Shown: positions 44,908 to 53,759 of the stretch, piece after piece
Numbering within the stretch: position 1 is the first letter of the stretch
Layout of the letters: each line of letters begins with the position of its first letter
Assembly (NCBI RefSeq): GCF_004123795.1
Contig: NZ_MSSM01000017.1
Span: 1 to 64,000 of the forward strand
Length of the DNA stretch: 64,000 bases
Origin: Lacticaseibacillus chiayiensis
GTDB lineage: Bacteria; Bacillota; Bacilli; Lactobacillales; Lactobacillaceae
Direction of reading: 5' to 3'
Made by a program: the position numbers and the translations under genes
The notes under the pieces: model-generated
Seen by the model: only the letters and a program-made list of their open reading frames with translations
The model's database searches: none
What the model was told of the DNA's origin: nothing

Positions 44908-45339
44908 TCACCGCTCCAACGTCAACCGCCAGACACTCGTCAAAACCCAGCAAGCAAATGGCATCGCAGCAAGAAACAGGCCGATGAAAATAATACCTGG
45001 TGCATCACCACTTTTGGCCCACGCATAGGAGAGTGGCAAACTAATGATGGCCACAATGAGTGTGATCCCGCCAAGAAGCCATTGCAACCGCCGGACCAAA
45101 TGACGGGTCGATTGCCGCGCCCGGACTAATTGCCATAGCGTGACGGCACAGGCGACGATGCCGGTGAGCGTCACCCAACCGCCGATCAAGGTGATAATGA
45201 GTGCAGCCGTGATTCGGGACGTGAGCACTAATAAAATGGTGGCCCAGATGCCAGTGGCCAAAAAAGCCATGCTGCCTAGCCACATACAAAATGTCAATCC
45301 TGGATGATGCGTTGTTCGTCCGTTACTTTGCTTGATCAT
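44908..45339 (-). CDS. Four-helix membrane protein, unknown
   Basis: This protein of about 143 residues has four hydrophobic helices and a basic cytosolic loop (RARQSTRHLVRRLQ). I recognise no family. GGAGGT lies before the ATG at 45339; the GTG at 45354 overlaps that site. It appears monocistronic, as the neighbouring Ohr gene ends with its own terminator. Confidence 0.6.
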   Translation of the reverse strand: MIKQSNGRTTHHPGLTFCMWLGSMAFLATGIWATILLVLTSRITAALIITLIGGWVTLTGIVACAVTLWQLVRARQSTRHLVRRLQWLLGGITLIVAIISLPLSYAWAKSGDAPGIIFIGLFLAAMPFACWVLTSVWRLTLER

Positions 45340-45421
45340 CTTTGCTACCTCCACTTAAAGTTAAGTGTAACGCACAAGGTAGCTTAACTTATTGAGATAC
45401 GGGAATCTTGACGGAAAAATT

Positions 45422-45468
45422 AAAAAAGTACGCCAGAAGTCTCGGAAGATTTCTGACGTACTTTTTTG
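45422..45468 (-). terminator. Terminator of the Ohr/OsmC gene
   Basis: AAAAAAGTACG pairs with CGTACTTTTTT, with a further internal hairpin. Confidence 0.8.
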
Positions 45469-45508
45469 CTTTAGGCGAACCCAGACGACGAACAGGCATC
45501 ACCGATCA

Positions 45509-45949
45509 TTATTCGCCTAATGTCGGCTCATCGGTAAACTCGTCAACAATTCGGAAGCTGACATTTTCGTTTTCTTTTAACAGTTTAGCAACTGGGCATT
45601 CATCTAGTGCCTGGGTCATAATTTTTTGTGCTTCTTCGCGTGTGTGACTTGGCATGAGAATTTGCGCATCGACAATGAATTTATAACCGATTTTGTCGTG
45701 CTCGATATCCACCCGAGTGCGCAGTTGCGAATCTTCCGCAGTGCCTTCGCGGTGTTGGACAATGCGAATCGTTGCATTGAAACAAGTGGACAGGGCAAAT
45801 GCAATAAATTGCTCTGGATTGGTGCCGGGTGCATCAATAAGCGAGCTGGAAACACCAAGGGCTAGCCCTTGATTGCCTTCGACATAACTTTCACCGACTA
45901 AACCATTTTCGTTGCGGACATAGGTGTGATACAAAGATCGTTCTGCCAT
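45509..45949 (-). CDS. OsmC/Ohr-family peroxidase
   Basis: The protein is about 147 residues with the two redox cysteines of the family (about C56 in FALSTCFNAT and C118 in DECPVAK). It should reduce organic hydroperoxides using dithiol donors. AAAGGA precedes the ATG at 45949. No OhrR-type regulator is adjacent. Confidence 0.88.
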   Translation of the reverse strand: MAERSLYHTYVRNENGLVGESYVEGNQGLALGVSSSLIDAPGTNPEQFIAFALSTCFNATIRIVQHREGTAEDSQLRTRVDIEHDKIGYKFIVDAQILMPSHTREEAQKIMTQALDECPVAKLLKENENVSFRIVDEFTDEPTLGE

Positions 45950-46058
45950 GCTATCCATCCTTTCTTGTTTTGAAGCTTTCACCGTGAGTATACCATGGAA
46001 CCGCTTAATATGCGGGCGATGTGTCTCGGACATAACGCTGGGCGGGTCTGTTTCTGAT

Positions 46059-47546
46059 TTACGTCAGCGGCGTCAGGCGGATAACTTTCGTGGCGATTTC
46101 ATGGATAAAATGCTCGTCGTGTTCTACGAAAAGCATCGTCGGCTGATAACGGGTGATGGCGGTCACTATCTGGTCTTGATTGTAAGTGTCCAGATAGTTG
46201 AGCGGTTCATCCCATATATACAGAGAAGCCGGCGTGGCCAGCGAACGCGCAATTTCGACTTTCTTCTGCTGCCCCATGCTAAGGTGTTCGATCGGCGTGG
46301 CAAAATCGGCACGCGGCATCCCGAGCTTACGCAAGTTGTTAAGCAACGCTTCGAGACTGAGGTGCCGCTTTTCGGCAAAATCCGGTAGTAACCCGCGATT
46401 GTCCGGGTATTGTTGACGCACCAGGCTTAAGGCAACTGGTGCCAAGGTCAGGAGGCCGGTTTGTGTGCCAGTAAAATGGCCTAGCAAAGCATGGATCAAT
46501 GTTGATTTACCGCTGCCATTTTCACCAACGATTGCCACTCGATCGCCGGGTTGCAACGTCAATGAAATCGGTTGAAAAAGCGGCTGATCATAGCCTATCT
46601 GAACGTTTTCCGCCACAATAAAATGGTGATGGTGCGTTGGTTGCGGCGCCATCGTGAGCGGATCAACTTTCTCCAGATTCTTAAGCAACTTTTCTTTTGC
46701 TACGATTTCTTTATCCATGCGGTGTTCGAGGTTTTTACTTTTTTTCATGGTTCTTGCCGCCCGAGCGCTGATGAAGCCGCGGGTGTTGTTATGGCCGCTG
46801 TCTTTAACGTGCCGATTGCCGTAAGCGCTGCGTTCTCTACTTTCTGCCCATGTTTTTTTGGCTTGGGCAGTTTGTTTCAAGCGACTGATTTCAGTTTTTA
46901 ACTGGGCATTTTGCGCGAGTTCGGTTTGATCCTGCCGCTGCTTTTCCGTGGAGAAGGTGCTGTAATTGCCTTGGTAAAGTGTGATCTTTTGCCGTTCGAT
47001 GGCCAGCGTGTGGTCGGTGACGGCATCGAGAAAATCGCGGTCGTGGCTGACCACAATGAAGCCGGGCTTTTGTTTTAGATAGGCAGCGACTTGGCGGCGG
47101 CTGCGCAAATCGAGGTGATTCGTTGGTTCGTCAATCAGCGCAAAACCATCGTCTTGGATGAAAAGCAAGGCGAGGCGGACCTTGGTTTGTTCGCCGCCGG
47201 ATAGATCCCGAAATGGCCGCCACAGGATATCAGGGTCAGCGTGCAGTAAATTGAGTTCCCGCTCAAGTTGCCACTGTGCCACGTCTTGGGAGGCTTGCGC
47301 TGCGTGAAGTGTCAGTTGGTTTTCATCCAGCGTTTGCGGAAAATAGCGCAAGGAAACGGGAACGGTGATCGTTCCGCGATAATCCAGTTGATGCTGCAAT
47401 AGCCGCAGCAGCGTGGTTTTACCGCGTCCATTGCGGCCAACCAAACCAAGGTGCCAGCCCGTATCAAGGTTAAACCCGGCATCGGTAAACAGCGGCACCT
47501 GGCCGTCATAGGCAAAATAAAGGTGTTTGATTTGAATCGTTGACAT
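46059..47546 (-). CDS. ABC-F protein, Lsa-like ribosome-protection type
   Basis: The 495-residue product has two ATPase domains and no membrane part. Walker A motifs are GRNGRGKTT and GENGSGKST; signatures are LSGGEQTK and LSMGQQKK; the linker is charged and helical. From memory it closely resembles Lsa-type proteins, which release lincosamides, streptogramin A and pleuromutilins from the ribosome. The ATG at 47546 has AAAGGACG upstream. A leader of about 300 bases with a terminator and a possible 19-codon upstream frame suggests antibiotic-induced attenuation. Resistance itself is inferred. Confidence 0.87.
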   Translation of the reverse strand: MSTIQIKHLYFAYDGQVPLFTDAGFNLDTGWHLGLVGRNGRGKTTLLRLLQHQLDYRGTITVPVSLRYFPQTLDENQLTLHAAQASQDVAQWQLERELNLLHADPDILWRPFRDLSGGEQTKVRLALLFIQDDGFALIDEPTNHLDLRSRRQVAAYLKQKPGFIVVSHDRDFLDAVTDHTLAIERQKITLYQGNYSTFSTEKQRQDQTELAQNAQLKTEISRLKQTAQAKKTWAESRERSAYGNRHVKDSGHNNTRGFISARAARTMKKSKNLEHRMDKEIVAKEKLLKNLEKVDPLTMAPQPTHHHHFIVAENVQIGYDQPLFQPISLTLQPGDRVAIVGENGSGKSTLIHALLGHFTGTQTGLLTLAPVALSLVRQQYPDNRGLLPDFAEKRHLSLEALLNNLRKLGMPRADFATPIEHLSMGQQKKVEIARSLATPASLYIWDEPLNYLDTYNQDQIVTAITRYQPTMLFVEHDEHFIHEIATKVIRLTPLT

Positions 47547-47843
47547 ACAGCCACGTCCTTTCGCGGATATGCCTGTGCTATCAGAAGAAAGATCAGCTGA
47601 CTTTTTGAACTTCGGAGCTGCTGCGGCGGTAAGCGACATCGTCACTGACAACGCTTGGCAATTCATGCCCATGAAAAAAGCCCTAAAAGAATTTAGGGCT
47701 AACCAAAATAAACGGAGCCACCGTCCTTGATCAAGCCCAATTGTCAAAAAGTCCGCACTGATCCCGTTGCTGAGAACAGGACTTAGACATTTTCAACAAT
47801 TGGCTTACTTCAATGGACAGACCTCACTTTCGTTTTAACGTTG
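47547..47843 (-). promoter_or_regulatory. Candidate ribosome-dependent attenuator of the ABC-F gene
   Basis: The minus-strand leader contains a terminator, AGCCCTAAA pairing with TTTAGGGCT then TTTTTT (47700-47673). Upstream, AGCCAATTGT...AAGTCC (about 47804-47780) pairs with GGACTTTTTGACAATTGGGCT. The 3' arm of that hairpin, AATTGGGCT, can instead pair with the terminator's AGCCCTAAATT, so the two structures exclude each other. A 19-codon frame from ATG 47790 (MSKSCSQQRDQCGLFDNWA) lies across the first hairpin, though its ribosome-binding site is weak. Confidence 0.65.
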
Positions 47844-47848
47844 CTTTC

Positions 47849-47877
47849 AAATTAGCACGGCTTAATCAATTCGTCAA
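47849..47877 (-). promoter_or_regulatory. Promoter of the ABC-F leader transcript
   Basis: TTGACG (47877-47872), 17 bases, TAATTT (47854-47849) on the minus strand. The -35 overlaps the stop codon of the upstream gene. Confidence 0.75.
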
Positions 47878-48503
47878 CTTTTAACGGCTTCAGAGATCGG
47901 CATTTTGCCACTGGCGATTTTGATCGTTTCGCGATGGCGGTTGCTGTCTAAAGCGGCGATGAGTACGTCGGCAACATCGGCCCGCGGAATGGTCGATGGT
48001 CGTTGCGGCTTCAAGGTAATGGTACCTTGCGCCGGGTCATTGGTGAGCGCAGTCGGCTGGACAATGACATAGTCCAGATCGGTGTTATGGATCAGCCACT
48101 CATCGGCGTAGTACTTGGCAATGTAATAATCATGCAGCTCATCCGGCCATCTTGCAGGATCTTCGGCATCTAACGCGCTCAGCATGATGAAGCGACCGAC
48201 ATCATCGGCTTCGGCTGCTTTCATGGTTTTGATTGCACCGTCAAGATCAACACCGAGCAAATCCTTGCCACGTGAACCGGCAGCAAAAATAACCGCATCG
48301 TGACCGGTAAAAAGTTCCGTCAAGCGTGACACAGGCCAAGCAAGATTGAGCTCAACTGCCCGGAAATTTTTCTCCGGATCAGGCGTTTGGGTGAGTGGAT
48401 CGCGATAGCCGCCTGTGACGGTATCACCACGGTCTAACAGTTTATGCACTAATAGCTGACCAATCTGGCCGTGTGCACCGACAACAAAAGTTTTCACAAT
48501 CAT
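47874..48503 (-). CDS. NAD(P)-binding atypical SDR (NmrA/YwnB-like)
   Basis: The product of about 210 residues has a Rossmann-fold start (VVGAHGQIGQLLVHKL), ending after DYVIVQPTAL. It is the length of single-domain atypical short-chain dehydrogenases, which act as NADPH-dependent reductases or redox sensors. The ATG at 48503 follows AGGAAAGG. It is downstream of an aldo/keto reductase gene on the same strand, 111 bases apart. Confidence 0.85.
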   Translation of the reverse strand: MIVKTFVVGAHGQIGQLLVHKLLDRGDTVTGGYRDPLTQTPDPEKNFRAVELNLAWPVSRLTELFTGHDAVIFAAGSRGKDLLGVDLDGAIKTMKAAEADDVGRFIMLSALDAEDPARWPDELHDYYIAKYYADEWLIHNTDLDYVIVQPTALTNDPAQGTITLKPQRPSTIPRADVADVLIAALDSNRHRETIKIASGKMPISEAVKS

Positions 48504-48614
48504 GATCCTTTCCTGAAAAATCGTTGTTATTAGTATAACGTTTTTTATGGAATCATGAAAGCGCTCGCCACTTTTTCCCGCATGAGCTGTACCGGAATTG
48601 TCAGTCTGCAAAAA

Positions 48615-49460
48615 CTAGATCATCTCAAGCGGAATATGGTGCCGCGGTGCCGGGAACGCTTGATCGAACAGCGCCAATTCGTCCGAGGTGAAAGTGACCT
48701 CAGCAGCTTTAATATTTTCGGCCATGTGGCTAGCTTCGCCGGTGCGGGGGATGGATAAAACATCACCGTTGCGGAGCACCCATGCCAGCATGAGCTGATG
48801 GGTTGAAATACCCTTAGTTTTGGCCAGATTCACGAGCTCCGGAGTTAACTTAATCGACTTCCCGCTGCCGGAACCATAAGGCGAGTAGCCAATGGTGGTG
48901 ATGCCGGCTTGCTTTTGACGCGGCAGGAGGTCGTACTCAATGCCACGTGATTGCAAGTTGTATAACACTTCGTTAGCAACCACATGATCGCCACCTGGTT
49001 CCAGTGTGAGCTGATCCATGTCGTCTACGTCAAAATTAGAAACACCATATTGGCGAATCAAGCCTTCTTTTTTCAGTTCCTGAAGACCTTCGAGGGTTTC
49101 TGCTAATGGTGTTGCTCCGCGCCAATGCAACAAGTAGAGATCAAGGTAATCGGTTTTGAGGCGGCTCAGGCTATTGGTTAGAGCCGTCCGCATTTGCTTT
49201 TTATCCGCGTGAGAGGGGTAAAACTTGGAAATCAGGTAGATGTTGCTGCGGTGATAATCGCCCAGAAAATTGCCGATCAGCGATTCCGCCGCGCCATTGC
49301 CGTACATTTCCGCGGTATCAATGACGGTCAGACCATGATCCAGCCCGTATTTTAAGGCTTCGGTTTCACGCTTACTCTGCGCAGCATTGCCTTCGCCAAG
49401 ATACCACGTGCCCATGCCCACATTTGGTAACGTCACGTCGCCGATTTTGATCGTTTTCAT
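48615..49460 (-). CDS. Aldo/keto reductase
   Basis: A 281-residue (alpha/beta)8-barrel NADPH reductase. The catalytic tetrad is visible: Asp and Tyr in DTAEMYGNG, Lys in LISKFYPS, and His in LYLLHWRG. It reduces carbonyl compounds; the natural substrate is unknown. The following gene on the strand is another NAD(P)-dependent enzyme. Confidence 0.92.
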   Translation of the reverse strand: MKTIKIGDVTLPNVGMGTWYLGEGNAAQSKRETEALKYGLDHGLTVIDTAEMYGNGAAESLIGNFLGDYHRSNIYLISKFYPSHADKKQMRTALTNSLSRLKTDYLDLYLLHWRGATPLAETLEGLQELKKEGLIRQYGVSNFDVDDMDQLTLEPGGDHVVANEVLYNLQSRGIEYDLLPRQKQAGITTIGYSPYGSGSGKSIKLTPELVNLAKTKGISTHQLMLAWVLRNGDVLSIPRTGEASHMAENIKAAEVTFTSDELALFDQAFPAPRHHIPLEMI

Positions 49461-49612
49461 AAAAGCAGACTTCCTTTCTTCTTACGGGATCATTATACAA
49501 ACTAGCGAAGAAATAAAAAACATGATCAAAAAAATGCAACGAAAGATGAGAATGTCACTTCGCTTAAAAGTGAGAAGATGCAAATTTTACATTGCCAAGG
49601 GCAGAACAAGTT

Positions 49613-51004
49613 TTAACGCAGGTCATCGTCAGAGCCGGCTGCCGGATGTTTTTTCGATCCGGTACGGTAGTGGAAATAGTAGTGCAGACAGACGAGCGCC
49701 AAGAAGATCACGCCGACTAACAACGAAATGCTGGTTTCGGGATTGAGGAACATGAAAAATAAAGTGAACGCAAGGAAAATAAGTGTGAGATAATTACTGT
49801 AAGGTGCGAATGGCATTTTGAACGGATGGTCAGGCATTTTATCGGCGTGAACCTTGCGGAAACGTGTCTCACTGACGAGAATGACGACCCACGGGATCAT
49901 GCCGGGTAAAACGCTGGAGCTGTAAACCAGCACAAAAATATTCTTGGCGTCAGGAGTCACATAAGGCAGTAAGGCGTTTAAGATGACGCCGAGTAAAATG
50001 CCGGCCCCAACGGATACAACCGGGTAAAAAGGAACGCCGTGACGATTCAGTTTGGTAAAAATTCGCGGCAATTGTTTAGCATTGGCTAAGGTGTACAGCA
50101 TCCGGCTAGCGGAATAGATGCCTGAATTTGAACCGGACAAGGCAGCCGTAATCACGACAAAGTTAATGAGGGATGCGGCAAACGTAATGCCGATTTTGGC
50201 AAAGGTCTGAACAAACGGTGATCCTAGCGTATTGAGCTGATTCCACGGGTAAATGGCCACGATGACAAAAATCGCGCCCACGTAGAAGATCAGGATTCGG
50301 CCGATCGTATCTTTGACCGCTTTGACAATCGTTGGCTTGGGATTAGCCGCTTCGCCTGCTGTGATCCCGATAAGTTCCACGCCTTGGTAAGAACCGAGCA
50401 CGATCGATAAGGCGAAGCAAAAGCCTTTAAAGCCACCGGTGAAGAAACCGCCGTGGGTCCATAAATTACTGATGCCCACTGGATGGCCGCCATTACCAAG
50501 CCCGAATAAAATGACCCCGAATCCGGCAACGATCATCAAAATAATCGTGATAACTTTGATGAACGCAAACCAGAACTCCAATTCGCCAAACATTCGCACT
50601 GAAGTCAAATTGGCTAAAACAAGGAAGGTGATCGCTACGAGCCCAGGAAGCCATCCCGGCAGTCCGGGCCACCAGAATTTGAAATATTCACCAATGGCAA
50701 TCATTTCTGACATGCCCACGACCACGAACTGGAAAACATTACTCCACGCGGTTAGATAACCAAAAAGCGGGTGCATATATTCGCTGGCGAATTTGGCAAA
50801 AGAACCAGTCGCCGGGTCAATATACAGCATTTCACCCAATGCCCGCATAATGAGATAGAGAAAAAGACCGGCGACGATATACGCAATCAAAACTGAAGGT
50901 CCGGTCCATTTGATGGTTGCGCCTGCCCCCATGAACAGGCCAACGCCGATGGTTCCGCCAAGCGCAATCATTTGCATATGGCGTCCGCTAAGTTTTCGTT
51001 GCAT
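49613..51004 (-). CDS. AAT-family amino acid permease
   Basis: The 463-residue protein has twelve helices and the AAT N-terminus HMQMIALGGTIGVGLFMGAG followed by IAYIVAGLFLYLIMRALGEM. It imports an amino acid with protons. D-Ala/Gly/Ser- and aromatic-type permeases share this pattern and cannot be separated by eye. Confidence 0.92.
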   Translation of the reverse strand: MQRKLSGRHMQMIALGGTIGVGLFMGAGATIKWTGPSVLIAYIVAGLFLYLIMRALGEMLYIDPATGSFAKFASEYMHPLFGYLTAWSNVFQFVVVGMSEMIAIGEYFKFWWPGLPGWLPGLVAITFLVLANLTSVRMFGELEFWFAFIKVITIILMIVAGFGVILFGLGNGGHPVGISNLWTHGGFFTGGFKGFCFALSIVLGSYQGVELIGITAGEAANPKPTIVKAVKDTIGRILIFYVGAIFVIVAIYPWNQLNTLGSPFVQTFAKIGITFAASLINFVVITAALSGSNSGIYSASRMLYTLANAKQLPRIFTKLNRHGVPFYPVVSVGAGILLGVILNALLPYVTPDAKNIFVLVYSSSVLPGMIPWVVILVSETRFRKVHADKMPDHPFKMPFAPYSNYLTLIFLAFTLFFMFLNPETSISLLVGVIFLALVCLHYYFHYRTGSKKHPAAGSDDDLR

Positions 51005-51227
51005 GTGAATAACCCACTTCTTTCATCTAGTGACATACAGGAGAAGACTATACAAGAAAAGTCTAGTTTTCGCAAACAGGTGGACATAAAGCACAGACAA
51101 TTTCGGGACTGACATGCACTTCGTTTACAAGTATAACGCTGGTTGTTCCCAAACATGTTCGTGCGTCCTCATTTGCGTTAAACTAGTACCGAATCATTTA
51201 AATTTAAGTAGGATATGAGGAAATATT

Positions 51228-53405
51228 TTGGATAAAGATAATAAGTTAAAAGCATCATTAAATGCCTATATGGCCAAGCACCAACTAAACACCAATGCTA
51301 CCTCTGTTGCAATCGGCGTGTCCGTGCCAACGTTACGCAAGGCGCTGCGCGGTGAAAAAGTCAGCCGCAAGACAACGGCCAAGATTGAGAGCATCATTGC
51401 TTCAGGTAAAGTGCCGACTGGTGCAAAAACGACAAAAACAACGAAGACGACTGCAGCTAAAAAACCGGCAGCCAAGGCGACAACGCGCAAGGCTGCGACA
51501 AAGACAACATCAACGTCAAAAACCGCGGCTAAGCGAACTGCAACAGGCGCAATCGGGCGGCAGGCGCAAAACCACGCCCAGCCGACCAGTACAGCGTCAA
51601 CCAGCCACAGCCAAGCGGCAACTAACGCTCAGGAAAATGTTGCAAGTACGCAGGCAAAACGTCGGACAACGACGCGGGTTAACCGGGCAACCGCAACGAC
51701 GCATCAAGCTAGCCGGACGAATAATCAGCATCAGAGTCAAGCACCAAGCTCTGAAGCGCCGACTGAGCAACCAACGACAAGCAAACGGCCAACGAACCGT
51801 AACCATCGCTTTACGATTCGTCAGCAGCCGGATGTTGCAACTCAAGCGGCACAGGCTGAAGAAAAGAAGCGGCAGGCGCAAATCAATAGCCAAGCTAAAG
51901 CTTCGACGAAACCGGCAGAAACCGAAGAGCGAAACGAAACCACTGCCCGGCATACTAAGCAGCATACGCCGGTCGGTAAAACCGAGACGATCCACCGCAA
52001 TAGCAAAAACGAACACGAACCGGTGCGGCGCGAACGACGTAACGTGCGAATTGATCGCAACAAATCAAACAGTACCCGGCGTCCGGGACGCCCTAGGCAG
52101 AATCGTTTTGCTGCTAACGCCGATCCGCAAAACTGGCAACCGATGACGCAGCCGACTTCGACTAGCGCCTCGCAGTCAACAACCAGTCAAGAAGCCGGTA
52201 AGCGCCATGTACCAGCCGTGTTGAATAAGGCCGAAACCCACACACCGAGCGTGATCCGTTCAAGTAGCAATGATCATTATGGTGCGACCGCAAGCAGTAC
52301 CAGCAATAACACTTCCGCCAACTACAACAGTTCGGGCAATCAGCGGGCCAGTTATGGTGTGCATACCGAAGCACCGTTAGTCACTGGGAAGCAATTGCAA
52401 CTGTTTATTGACGAAAGTTTTGAAGAGCGGCGTCCGGATCCGCGCATGATGCATATGGGGATCGCGGCCATTTTCCCGGAAGGTGACGATGAAAGTCTTG
52501 CCGGATTCCGCAATGCGCTTTATCCATATGGCTGGGAACCAGGCGATGAAGTCAAGGCGCGTGGTAAACAAGTCAATGCGTTGACACAATTGATCAAAGC
52601 CGCCAAGCACGAGCATATGGGGATGTACACTGTCTTTTCCCGTAAAACGACGTATCCTGATTTTGCGCCATCAATGGAATATCTCTATCCGTATATTGGC
52701 GCGACGCTGCATGTGTTACGCGATGTGGACACGAGTTTTGATAGCATTGTGATCATGATTGACCACCGGAATGAGTTGGAAGGTAATCAGTTAGTCATGG
52801 GCGCCGATATTGTCAGCCGGTATCTGACCTTGTCACTGGAGCGGCCGATTAAAGTGCGCTTTGAGTTTGCCGATTCACGTGAGCATCTTGGCTTGCAGTT
52901 ATCTGATTTCGTTGCCAATGCGGCGTTGCGGTTAAGTCATGATGAGCTCAGCCTAATCGGGATTAACCCGATGCCGGAACTGGGGGTTTCCCAGCACGAT
53001 CAGCTTGTTCGCCTCACGCTGCTTGGCTTGCAGCAAGTTGTCATGGGCGTGCGCGCAGAACGAGCCGCAACACCATCCAAGCATTCGCAGCCGGATCGAT
53101 TCATGCAGTTGATTTTCGATGCGACATATACCGACTCGGATCGCGTACGTGGCGCTTTGCCGGTGGTTAAAAGCGCGTTGGAGCAGCTAATTGATGTGCT
53201 GCCGAATGCGCGGGTTGGCCAGATTTCCGTGATGCCGAACCAGAGTTGGTACGACATGACGGCGCGCATGGCTGGGCTGCTTCGGTATATCAATAAGGAT
53301 CCGAAGCCGTATGGAAAAGTTTTGGCGAAAATCGAGAGCGTTACTAAGACGGCGGCCGATGAGCTTGAAATGGCGTTGGATTCGGATTCGAAAACCAAAC
53401 GCTAA
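51228..53405 (+). CDS. DUF3800 protein with HTH and histone-H1-like segment
   Basis: A 725-residue protein starting with TTG after GAGG. Residues about 10-62 look like a helix-turn-helix (ATSVAIGVSVPTLRKALRGE). Residues about 63-108 are a Lys/Ala/Thr-rich histone-H1-like tract (repeats such as KTTKTTAAKKPAAKATTRKA). Residues 109-385 are a disordered Gln/Thr/Ser/Arg-rich linker with many basic residues and an RRPGRPR AT-hook-like motif. A DUF3800 domain follows at about 388-565: FIDES at 392-396, IMIDHRNE, and LQLSDFVANAA near 559. The Asp/Glu pattern resembles an RNase-H-like nuclease core, but function is unproven. About 160 further residues close the protein. It stands alone with its own terminator. 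Confidence 0.75.
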   Translation: MDKDNKLKASLNAYMAKHQLNTNATSVAIGVSVPTLRKALRGEKVSRKTTAKIESIIASGKVPTGAKTTKTTKTTAAKKPAAKATTRKAATKTTSTSKTAAKRTATGAIGRQAQNHAQPTSTASTSHSQAATNAQENVASTQAKRRTTTRVNRATATTHQASRTNNQHQSQAPSSEAPTEQPTTSKRPTNRNHRFTIRQQPDVATQAAQAEEKKRQAQINSQAKASTKPAETEERNETTARHTKQHTPVGKTETIHRNSKNEHEPVRRERRNVRIDRNKSNSTRRPGRPRQNRFAANADPQNWQPMTQPTSTSASQSTTSQEAGKRHVPAVLNKAETHTPSVIRSSSNDHYGATASSTSNNTSANYNSSGNQRASYGVHTEAPLVTGKQLQLFIDESFEERRPDPRMMHMGIAAIFPEGDDESLAGFRNALYPYGWEPGDEVKARGKQVNALTQLIKAAKHEHMGMYTVFSRKTTYPDFAPSMEYLYPYIGATLHVLRDVDTSFDSIVIMIDHRNELEGNQLVMGADIVSRYLTLSLERPIKVRFEFADSREHLGLQLSDFVANAALRLSHDELSLIGINPMPELGVSQHDQLVRLTLLGLQQVVMGVRAERAATPSKHSQPDRFMQLIFDATYTDSDRVRGALPVVKSALEQLIDVLPNARVGQISVMPNQSWYDMTARMAGLLRYINKDPKPYGKVLAKIESVTKTAADELEMALDSDSKTKR

Positions 53406-53451
53406 GGTTGTTTTCGCGGATGAAAAGAGTTTAGGGTATTTGTTCCATGTC

Positions 53452-53558
53452 GTGCCAAACTTCGCAATCTCCGGCCAGATAGGGGCTGGCGACCGCGAAG
53501 CTAGAGTGGTGGGCACGACTGAGCCCCCCTCTGGCCTCCGATCGCTACGCTTTGGCAC
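53452..53558 (+). repeat. Intergenic repeat family 2, copy 1
   Basis: The element has inverted ends GTGCCAA and TTGGCAC and an internal AATCTCCGGCC, GCGAAGCTAGAG and CTGAGCCCC. A homologous copy lies at 61418-61509 in reverse orientation. It begins 46 bases after the DUF3800 stop. Confidence 0.8.
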
Positions 53559-53643
53559 TGGAATTTAACGTGCATAACGGATTCCCATGAAGAACAGAAG
53601 AAACAAAAATTGAGTGCTGTTTCAGTTATGAAAGCTTAAAAGT

Positions 53644-53692
53644 AAAACGGTTCTGGAGAGATGATTTCATCTTCCCAGAACCGTTTTTTTTG
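53644..53692. terminator. Terminator between the DUF3800 gene and the antiporter
   Basis: AAAACGGTTCTGG pairs with CCAGAACCGTTTT, followed by TTTT. Confidence 0.88.
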
Positions 53693-53759
53693 CATTGTTA
53701 TGGTTGGAATGCGTTTAGCCGATCCTGACCAACTTATGAAACATTCGTATCACGCATCG

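Noticed and set aside
51295-52146. A 283-codon Arg/Gln-rich frame inside the DUF3800 gene
   Set aside because: It is an alternate reading of the low-complexity tract, without a ribosome-binding site or recognisable product.
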